Source: Candidatus Pacearchaeota archaeon (lineage in GTDB: Archaea > Nanobdellota > Nanobdellia > Pacearchaeales > GW2011-AR1). From it: 17,395 nucleotides of DNA. Under the pieces are notes generated by a model, which made no database searches, was not told the DNA's origin, and was given only the letters and a program-made list of their open reading frames with translations. Position 1 is the stretch's first letter. Every line of letters starts with the position of its first letter. The DNA lies in contig NZCQ01000007.1 of the NCBI GenBank assembly GCA_002688335.1, positions 1 through 17,395 of the forward strand. The letters are read 5' to 3'. This document shows, in pieces, positions 6,279 through 10,871 of this stretch. The translations under genes and the position numbers were made by a program.

Positions 6279-7718
6279 ATGGTGAGCCTCACAATAACAA
6301 TTATCCTATTAATCCTAATAATATACACCCTTATAACAGTATTTTATGTGCTTCTTGATAATCGCGATCCTCAATCTACACTAGCATGAATATTAGTTTT
6401 AATTTTAGTGCCTATAATTGGAGTTTTGCTATACTTGTTTTTCGGTAAGAACTGGAGGATAAAATCAAAAAGAGAGTTCAGAAAAAGAATACTAATATTA
6501 AACAAGCTCAATAATCTTTTAAGAAATGTCAGTGAAGAAGATGAAGAGGAAACAAAAATCCTAAAAAGACATAGCTCGCATCCGCAAAACTATGAATTAA
6601 TAAATCTTTTAAGCAAAAATTCTAGAGCGGTTCTAACAACATCCAATAGAATAAAAATATACCAATCAGGCTTTGAGAAATTTAAAGATTTAATGAAAGA
6701 CCTAAGGAATGCCAAATCTTCGATTCATTTTGAGTATTTTATTTGGAGGTCAGATATCTTAACAAAAGAAATTCATGACATACTCATTAAAAAAGCAAAA
6801 GAAGGGGTCGAAGTAAGAATCATGTATGATGCCTTAGGGGGTTTCCTTTTCAAAAGAACCGACAAAAAAAGACTAAAAAAAGCCGGAGTAAAACTCCATT
6901 CTTTCTCGAATAAATTCTTAACACTAAATTACAGAAATCATAGAAAAATTGCGATAATTGATGGGAATATATCCTACTTAGGAGGTATGAACATGGGTCA
7001 GGAATATATTGACGGGGGAGGATATAAATTCTGGAAAGACACGCACATGAAGATTATAGGAAGAGCATCACAAGTACTACAAACAATTTTCATCAACGAT
7101 TGGTATCACGCAACAAAAGAGAAAATGTTCTCAAGAAAATACTTTCCAACAAATCAAAAAACCTTTCACAAACTGCCGATGCAAATAGCCATATCAGGGC
7201 CCGACTCCAAATGGGAATCCATTAACCAATTATATTTTTCTTTAATAAACTCTGTTGATAAATACATATATATAAGATCTCCTTATTTTGTCCCAGATAG
7301 ATCCATTATCATGGCTCTAAAAACCGCCGCACTAAGAGGGCTTGATGTCAGATTAATGGTTACCGGAGTAGCAGATAAGAAAATACCTTATTGGGCTGCA
7401 TTCACCTTCTTTCGAGACCTAATGAGGGCAGGAGTTAAAATATATCATTATAATAGGGGTTTAATGCATTCAAAAACAATCGTATTAGATGATCAGATCT
7501 CTACAGTTGGAACAGCAAACATGGACTCAAGAAGTTTTTTTCTAAATTACGAACTAAACGCATTAATGTATGATAAAAAGACAGCAATAAAATTAAGAGA
7601 TGATTTTCTAGAAGATCTAAAATACTCAAAAAGACTCTACCTTTCAGATTACAATAGCTTCAACATATTTGTAAGAATAAGAAACTCTCTAGCCAGACTA
7701 TTCTCACCTATTTTGTGA
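6279..7718 (+). pseudogene. cls: Cardiolipin synthase / PLD family gene with in-frame TGA
   Basis: The frame from ATG 6279 (AAGGG at 6266-6270, TATA-like TTTTTATA at 6243-6250) encodes membrane helix 1, then LLDNRDPQSTLA, a TGA at 6387-6389, then ILVLILVPIIGVLLYLFFGK (helix 2). Cardiolipin synthases have Trp exactly there (…LAW…), so TGG has become TGA. Downstream everything is intact: HKD motif 1 (HRKIAIID, about His221, Lys223, Asp228) and motif 2 (HSKTIVLD, about His397, Lys399, Asp404). The full frame is 480 codons, the normal size. The enzyme would join phosphatidyl groups in membrane phospholipid synthesis; archaeal relatives act on archaeol lipids. The gene may be a fresh nonsense mutant, a sequencing error, read through, or started at the in-frame GTG 6408, losing helix 1. 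It ends TGA-TAG. Confidence 0.8.
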
Positions 7719-7734
7719 TAGTGTAGAAGCAGGG

Positions 7735-7744
7735 GACATATGTC
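7735..7744. repeat. Palindrome GACATATGTC, IS-end-like
   Basis: It is identical to both ends of the insertion sequence at 16457-17395, and CACAAAT follows at nearly the same distance (9 versus 8 bases) as at that element's left end. It lies 17 bp after the cls stop. It may be a relic of an IS end, or a chance match. Confidence 0.35.
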
Positions 7745-7776
7745 TGGTGGGAGCACAAATCTTCCATCATGGAAAT

Positions 7777-7786
7777 GTTTAAATAA
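7777..7786 (+). promoter_or_regulatory. TATA-like box before the candidate ncRNA
   Basis: GTTTAAATAA-type sequence centred about 25 bp before 7807, where the first hairpin of the candidate RNA begins. That is the spacing expected for an archaeal start site. Confidence 0.4.
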
Positions 7787-7806
7787 TCAAAATTATTGGA
7801 CCTATT

Positions 7807-7866
7807 AGCAGTCTTCGGATTGTGAGTATGATCCCCAGTGATCGCAAGGTTGCTGGATGTTTTTTT
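7807..7866 (+). ncRNA. Candidate structured small RNA (two tetraloop hairpins)
   Basis: Hairpin 1: GCAGTC (7808-7813) pairs with GATTGT (7818-7823, two G-U pairs and one G-T closing) around a cUUCGg tetraloop. Hairpin 2: CCAGTGATC (7835-7843) pairs with GGTTGCTGG (7848-7856) around a GCAA (GNRA) tetraloop; ATCC/GGAT (7831-7834 with 7855-7858) can replace its base. A run of seven T (7860-7866) follows, a typical archaeal termination signal. A TATA-like element precedes it. No match to a known RNA class is recognised: C/D boxes are not convincing and it is not SRP RNA. It could instead be a leader of the NYN gene 31 bp downstream. Confidence 0.5.
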
Positions 7867-7897
7867 ATATTTCTGAAGATTTGCTGATTTGATTAAA

Positions 7898-8479
7898 ATG
7901 GAAGATGCTCTTGTTTTTGTTGATGATGGATTTTTTGGTTTGGTTAAGAAGAATTTTCAAAGTGAATCTAAAAAACCCAAAAGATATTTACAAACTTTTA
8001 GGAATATCTGTAAAAAAGAAGGCTTGAATTTAAAACATTTGTTTATTTATACTGCTCCACCCTATCAAAGTTCAAAACCTACTAAAAAAGAAGACGATTT
8101 AATGAGTCGTTATCAAAATATGACAAAAATGCTCAGACGTAAAAAGTGGGTTACACTAAAAGAGGGTAGATGCCAAAAATATTTTGACGCCGAAGGTAAA
8201 GAAAATTATTGTCAGAAAGGTGTTGATGCTTTAATTATTATGGATTTATTCGATATCAAAGAAATTTATCCAAACATAAAAAAGATTATTTTAATTGCTT
8301 CTGATTCTGATTTTGTTCCAGTTATTGATAGAATGAAGGAAAAAGGTTTTGAGATAGTACTTTATACCTATTTTGATAGAAAAAGAAACTCTAAATTCTC
8401 AACTTCAAACCACTTATTAAAAGTAGCTTCAACATGGAGGAAATTTAGTGAAACTGATTTTGAAGATATTAAAAAATAA
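7898..8479 (+). CDS. NYN-domain protein (LabA/DUF88-like), predicted RNase
   Basis: 193 aa from the ATG at 7898 (the frame opens 9 bp earlier at a TTG). The PIN-like NYN fold is marked by FVDDGFFGLVKK (Asp9/Asp10), QKGVDALIIMDLF (Asp in KGVD and in the MDLF helix) and LIASDSDFVPVIDRMKEKGFEI, the conserved DSDF block. NYN proteins are metal-dependent ribonucleases in RNA processing, decay or defence. It is preceded by the candidate structured RNA and T-run at 7807-7866. The gene is convergent with tRNA-Ser, and its TAA stop lies only 3 bp from the tRNA 3' end, so it is pressed against the tRNA locus that also holds several toxin-antitoxin genes. Confidence 0.82.
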   Translation: MEDALVFVDDGFFGLVKKNFQSESKKPKRYLQTFRNICKKEGLNLKHLFIYTAPPYQSSKPTKKEDDLMSRYQNMTKMLRRKKWVTLKEGRCQKYFDAEGKENYCQKGVDALIIMDLFDIKEIYPNIKKIILIASDSDFVPVIDRMKEKGFEIVLYTYFDRKRNSKFSTSNHLLKVASTWRKFSETDFEDIKK

Positions 8480-8482
8480 AAA

Positions 8483-8563
8483 CGCCGCCGGAGGGAATCG
8501 AACCCACGAGCCCCGGAGGGCCCGGCTTAGCAAGCCGGTGCAATACCACTATGCGACGGCGGC
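8483..8563 (-). tRNA. tRNA-Ser (GCU)
   Basis: The 81-nt gene has a perfect 7-bp acceptor stem GCCGCCG/CGGCGGC, discriminator G, D-arm GCATAGTGGTATTGC, anticodon arm CCGGC-TTGCTAA-GCCGG with anticodon GCT, a long variable arm (GCCC-tccg-GGGC) that marks it as serine, and T-loop TTCGATT. The T-stem GTGGG/CCCTC has one T-T mismatch. CCA is not encoded. TTATAAAT at 8591-8598, 28-35 bp before the 5' end, is its TATA box. The sequence immediately 5' holds an inverted copy of its first nucleotides (8599-8608) and several displaced copies of its 5' portion, described separately. Confidence 0.93.
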
Positions 8564-8608
8564 ATAATATATGTGCGAAGCACATATGCCTTATAAATCC
8601 GTCGCATA
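8550..8608. repeat. Inverted repeat joining the tRNA-Ser 5' end to its promoter
   Basis: TATGCGACGG (8550-8559, inside the tRNA) is perfectly complementary to CCGTCGCATA (8599-8608, just beyond the TATA box). Between them lies the hairpin ATATGTGC (8569-8576) / GCACATAT (8580-8587) with loop GAA. The outer arm is an inverted copy of tRNA nucleotides 5-14. Confidence 0.75.
8591..8598 (-). promoter_or_regulatory. TATA box of tRNA-Ser
   Basis: ATTTATAA on the minus strand, 28-35 bp before the tRNA 5' end. The same element at the same distance recurs before all four displaced tRNA fragments. Confidence 0.6.
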
Positions 8609-8615
8609 GGAACTA

Positions 8616-8641
8616 TCCGCACACTTCCCTGAAGTTGCGGA
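8616..8641. repeat. Hairpin with CCT triloop
   Basis: TCCGCA (8616-8621) pairs with TGCGGA (8636-8641) and ACTTC (8623-8627) with GAAGT (8631-8635). It has one bulged C and a 3-base loop, 11 pairs in all. Confidence 0.65.
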
Positions 8642-8642
8642 A

Positions 8643-8663
8643 TCAGGAATTTTTAATTCCTGA
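8643..8663. repeat. Hairpin with TTT triloop
   Basis: TCAGGAATT (8643-8651) pairs perfectly with AATTCCTGA (8655-8663). It directly follows the previous hairpin and directly precedes tRNA fragment B. Confidence 0.7.
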
Positions 8664-8664
8664 G

Positions 8665-8710
8665 TGCGACGGCGGCATATGAATATGATAAAAATAGTGC
8701 AGTTTTAAAT
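8665..8710 (-). repeat. tRNA-Ser 5' fragment B with TATA box
   Basis: TGCGACGGCGGC (8665-8676) is identical to the first 12 nt of tRNA-Ser on the same strand. TTTTAAAT at 8703-8710 lies 27-34 bp upstream, as in the intact gene, and it contains the stop codon of hicA (8705-8707). Confidence 0.7.
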
Positions 8711-8938
8711 CTTTCTCCTCAACTCCTCATACTCTTCTTTGCTCAAATCAACCTGATTTAAGATAGTTCTTAATAGTCCTTTTCCTAAATCTTCATTTCC
8801 ATGAACGGGAACAACTGTTCTTCTTCCATCAGAATGTTTAAATCTAATATGACTTCCCTTTCCATAAATTTTCTCAAAACCTAATTTCTCCAATATTTTA
8901 CAAAAATTCTTCCCAGAAGTAGTGATTAGTTTAGTCAT
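8705..8938 (-). CDS. hicA: HicA-type mRNA interferase toxin
   Basis: 77 aa from ATG 8938, one base after the hicB stop. The YcfA/HicA double-stranded-RNA-binding-like fold is seen in GKNFCKILEKLGF, then GSHIRFKHSDGRRTVVPVHG (with the catalytic-type His of the GSH motif), then LGKGLLRTILNQVDLSKEEY. HicA toxins cleave mRNA and are neutralised by HicB. An in-frame extension of nine residues upstream exists, but it would overlap hicB, and the coupled ATG is preferred. The TAA stop lies inside the TATA-like box of tRNA fragment B, so the gene ends exactly at the boundary of the tRNA-derived repeat. Confidence 0.88.
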   Translation of the reverse strand: MTKLITTSGKNFCKILEKLGFEKIYGKGSHIRFKHSDGRRTVVPVHGNEDLGKGLLRTILNQVDLSKEEYEELRRKI

Positions 8939-8939
8939 C

Positions 8940-9176
8940 TTAGGCTGACTGAGATTTTCCAACACTTACCCTTTGTATTCCTACAAACCTCATTGGATTT
9001 ATTTCTTCCCTATCTGCTTCTAAGCATACTTCAATGGCTTCTTTAATTCTTTTAATAACTTCTTCTAAGGTTTTGCCCTGAGTATAACAACCCTCAATTT
9101 CAGGAACCTTAGCCACATAGATTCCATCTTCATCTTGCTCAATAAATACATTAAAATCTTTTACTTGTTTTTCCAT
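8940..9176 (-). CDS. hicB: HicB-type antitoxin
   Basis: 78 aa. FNVFIEQDEDGIYVAKVPEI followed by EGCYTQGKTLEEVIKRIKEAI is the HicB partial RNase-H-like fold that binds and blocks HicA. It is a short form without an obvious C-terminal DNA-binding domain, so autoregulation may be absent or use another contact. The antitoxin precedes the toxin and the pair is coupled (TAA-G-ATG). TTAAATAA at 9202-9209 is a TATA-like box 26-33 bp before the ATG, implying a leaderless message. The module fills the interval between tRNA fragments B and C. Confidence 0.87.
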   Translation of the reverse strand: MEKQVKDFNVFIEQDEDGIYVAKVPEIEGCYTQGKTLEEVIKRIKEAIEVCLEADREEINPMRFVGIQRVSVGKSQSA

Positions 9177-9201
9177 CTTATTTATTACAATAATCCCATC
9201 C

Positions 9202-9209
9202 TTAAATAA
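9202..9209 (-). promoter_or_regulatory. TATA-like box of hicBA
   Basis: TTATTTAA on the minus strand, 26-33 bp before the hicB start. The weak inverted repeat TTATT-AC-AATAA lies between it and the ATG. Confidence 0.45.
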
Positions 9210-9240
9210 TTACCTATTTACTAAAATTCTTTTTGCTCAA

Positions 9241-9301
9241 CAATACCAATCATTATGCGATGATGGCTTATGGAATAACTGATAATTTTATGAATTTAAA
9301 G
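9241..9301 (-). repeat. tRNA-Ser 5' fragment C with TATA box
   Basis: On the minus strand 9267-9241 reads GCCATCATCGCATAATGATTGGTATTG, close to tRNA nucleotides 1-23 with a 3-nt insertion. A TATA-like ATTTAAAG lies at 9294-9301, 27-34 bp upstream. The downstream flank resembles that of fragment E (TTTAAAG-TTTGTGTT). Confidence 0.65.
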
Positions 9302-9319
9302 GTTTGTGTTTAGAAGAAT

Positions 9320-9490
9320 TTACTTATTCTTTATAATTTCTCTTATAAAATGATAGGTAATAACTAACCAAATCACAGTCATTACATACTTTTGGTCTAT
9401 AATTTGGTAAACAAGCACCACTATAGCTACAATGCTCATAATGATATTAAACCATAATGAATCAAAAATTGATTTTGTTTTCTTTTTCAT
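9320..9490 (-). CDS. Small membrane protein (56 aa)
   Basis: A 56-codon ORF starting MKKKTKSIFDSLWF and ending IIKNK-TAA. A basic N-terminus is followed by a hydrophobic helix (about 14-30, NIIMSIVAIVVLVYQII) and a second semi-hydrophobic helix (about 35-47, YVMTVIWLVITYHF). That makes a likely two-helix hairpin with both ends cytoplasmic. GTTTATAAA at 9511-9520 supplies a TATA box about 22-30 bp before the ATG. It lies alone between tRNA fragments C and D, in the place where other intervals carry toxin-antitoxin genes. A small membrane toxin or immunity-type peptide is a guess; the family is unrecognised. Confidence 0.6.
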   Translation of the reverse strand: MKKKTKSIFDSLWFNIIMSIVAIVVLVYQIIDQKYVMTVIWLVITYHFIREIIKNK

Positions 9491-9537
9491 AATATATGTT
9501 GTAATATATAGTTTATAAAATTAATCGTCTTATTTCC

Positions 9538-9640
9538 ATTTCCTAGTATAGTGTCCCATTTATACTTCCATATTAGCAATCCCACAATACCCTTATGTGA
9601 CGGCGACATATGAATATGATGTGATTTGTGATATTTTAAG
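9538..9640 (-). repeat. tRNA-Ser fragment D with TATA box and extended arm
   Basis: The tRNA-like part (9607 down to 9573) runs from the acceptor 5' strand (GTCGCCGTC) to the intact anticodon loop TTGCTAA. Past the loop the sequence is no longer tRNA but matches the same position in fragment E (9538-9572 versus 9662-9695, both containing CTAGTAT and a CATTTATA-type stretch). ATTTTAAG at 9633-9640 lies 26-33 bp upstream. Confidence 0.7.
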
Positions 9641-9661
9641 TTTATGTATTTCTTTGATGGC

Positions 9662-9766
9662 GTTTCTAGTATGGTGCCATTTTTATAGTACTGCATTAGC
9701 AATCTCGTGCAATATCATTATGCGATGGTGGCTTATAGATTTTATAGAAATTACGAGATTTTAAAG
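9662..9766 (-). repeat. tRNA-Ser fragment E with TATA box and extended arm
   Basis: From 9732 down to 9696 it reads GCCACCATCGCATAATGATA and onward to the anticodon loop TTGCTAA, matching tRNA-Ser. It is followed by the non-tRNA arm shared with fragment D. The anticodon stem can no longer pair (CGAGA/TGCAG). TTTTAAAG at 9759-9766 lies 27-34 bp upstream and contains the stop codon of the HEPN gene (9761-9763). Confidence 0.7.
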
Positions 9767-10234
9767 ATTTGTGTTATTGAATCTTTTTCTATAATTTTCA
9801 ATATCAAGATTAGTTATTCTAGAGATAAAATCAAAAATCTTACTATTAAATATTTCAGCGCTTTCAATTGCATTTACCACATCTAGTTTAACAATATTAA
9901 AATCTGTATAATATTGTTTATCAATCCTTTCTTTCTTAGCATTTTCAATATCAGAGTTATCTATATCAAATAACTTTTTTAACAAAATAATTGAAGCATA
10001 ATGATTTTCACATTTAATCCCAACTTTAAATAATAAGGCAGTTAATATATGATACATACTATAATATGTTAATCCAATAGATTCTTCAAGTTTGTCATTA
10101 TCTAATAAAATTTTGGATGAAGACAAATTACTTTCAGATTTTTCAATATAGGAATTTTTAATTTCTTCACTAGGTTCAACTATCTTAAGTTTACCCTCAA
10201 TCTTCAATTTATTCAAAAAATCTAACTCTTTCAT
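9761..10234 (-). CDS. HEPN-domain protein, toxin of an MNT/HEPN pair
   Basis: 157 aa from ATG 10234, behind GGAGTTGAAGAG. The all-helical HEPN core includes LEESIGLTYYSMYHILTALLFKVGI (about 49-73), the typical helix with aromatic YY and His, and a distal helix with RIDKQYYTDF (Arg103, Tyr108) in place of the R-x-x-x-D-Y block of the UPF0332-like subgroup. A canonical Rx4-6H RNase motif is not obvious, so it may depend on the partner. It overlaps the 3' end of the HTH-MNT gene by 26 bp, so the two are translationally coupled. Its TAA lies inside the TATA-like box of tRNA fragment E. Confidence 0.78.
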   Translation of the reverse strand: MKELDFLNKLKIEGKLKIVEPSEEIKNSYIEKSESNLSSSKILLDNDKLEESIGLTYYSMYHILTALLFKVGIKCENHYASIILLKKLFDIDNSDIENAKKERIDKQYYTDFNIVKLDVVNAIESAEIFNSKIFDFISRITNLDIENYRKRFNNTNL

Positions 10235-10757
10235 AATACTCTTCAACTCCTTTAATTATTACATGACTTTTTATAATTTCTTTAGCTAATAAGGATTCTA
10301 GATTAAAATCTCCAATTTTAATACTAAGCTTACTATTTAATTGCTCAAGCGCTTTTTTAAGATTTTTGTCTTTAGTTTCAATATAAATATCAATATCACT
10401 ATTCTTTCCGGCTAATTCTTTTGCATATGAACCAAACAATATTGTTAGTTTAATTTTATTATTTCTATGTATCTTCTCAATAATTTTTCTTAATTCAGGA
10501 TATTTTCTTAGAATTCTTACAAGTTTATAATGTTCTGATTCATATAAATAAGATCTTGCCTCTATAGTTTTTTTGAGAAAATAAGTCTTGTTCTTACCTA
10601 CTTTTTTAAAATCAACTATATTATCATCCAATAAACACTTTAATTTTCTAACAATGGTCATATGATTGATTTCAAGTTTTTTAGCTATAGCCCTAGGGTG
10701 ATTTTCTCCCATTAGAAGTTCTTGTATAATCTCTAAATTGTAATCTTTTCGTTCCAT
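10209..10757 (-). CDS. HTH-MNT nucleotidyltransferase, antitoxin
   Basis: 182 aa. The N-terminal winged helix-turn-helix (about 6-65; PRAIAKKLEINHMTIVRKLK) is followed by a minimal nucleotidyltransferase domain: ILFGSYAKELAGKNSDIDIY gives the GS motif (109-110) and the DxD pair Asp121/Asp123. In MNT/HEPN systems the MNT protein neutralises the HEPN protein, in studied cases by adding nucleotides to it. The ATG at 10757 fits a leaderless start 24-31 bp from the TATA box; an ATG three codons earlier lies inside the operator palindrome and is disfavoured. The fused HTH and the palindrome at 10759-10776 argue for autorepression. Some reports assign toxicity differently, so roles are inferred. Confidence 0.82.
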   Translation of the reverse strand: MERKDYNLEIIQELLMGENHPRAIAKKLEINHMTIVRKLKCLLDDNIVDFKKVGKNKTYFLKKTIEARSYLYESEHYKLVRILRKYPELRKIIEKIHRNNKIKLTILFGSYAKELAGKNSDIDIYIETKDKNLKKALEQLNSKLSIKIGDFNLESLLAKEIIKSHVIIKGVEEYYERVRFFE

Positions 10758-10758
10758 A

Positions 10759-10776
10759 TGTAACATAAATGTTACA
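10759..10776. promoter_or_regulatory. Perfect palindromic operator of the MNT/HEPN operon
   Basis: TGTAACAT-AA-ATGTTACA is an 18-bp perfect inverted repeat directly between the TATA box (10781-10788) and the ATG at 10757. A protein bound here would block transcription initiation; the HTH domain of the first gene product is the obvious candidate. Confidence 0.7.
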
Positions 10777-10780
10777 ACAC

Positions 10781-10788
10781 TATATAAA
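10781..10788 (-). promoter_or_regulatory. TATA box of the MNT/HEPN operon
   Basis: TTTATATA on the minus strand, 24-31 bp before the ATG at 10757, fitting a leaderless transcript. Confidence 0.55.
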
Positions 10789-10871
10789 TGTTTATATTAC
10801 TGAACTTTTGCGCTTTACCGTCGGATTTAGTTAGTTTTTTATAACCTTTCTTCCTTAAATAATTAGGCAGA

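Noticed and set aside
6387..6389. TGA read as Trp by an altered genetic code
   Set aside because: The other genes here use TGG for Trp, none has an internal TGA, and several (DUF4389, nth, HIT, fabF, cls itself) end in TGA, so the standard code fits.
7807..7890. C/D box sRNA
   Set aside because: CTGA-like tetramers are present, but no convincing RTGATGA box or paired C'/D' spacing.
8507..8527. tRNA-Ser as a pseudogene because of the T-stem T-T mismatch
   Set aside because: Acceptor, anticodon and variable stems are perfect and the promoter is in place; one T-stem mismatch is tolerable.
10817..10830. Another tRNA-Ser 5' fragment (ACCGTCGGATTTAG)
   Set aside because: Only about 6-7 bases match in the opposite orientation, with no TATA spacing; too short to claim.
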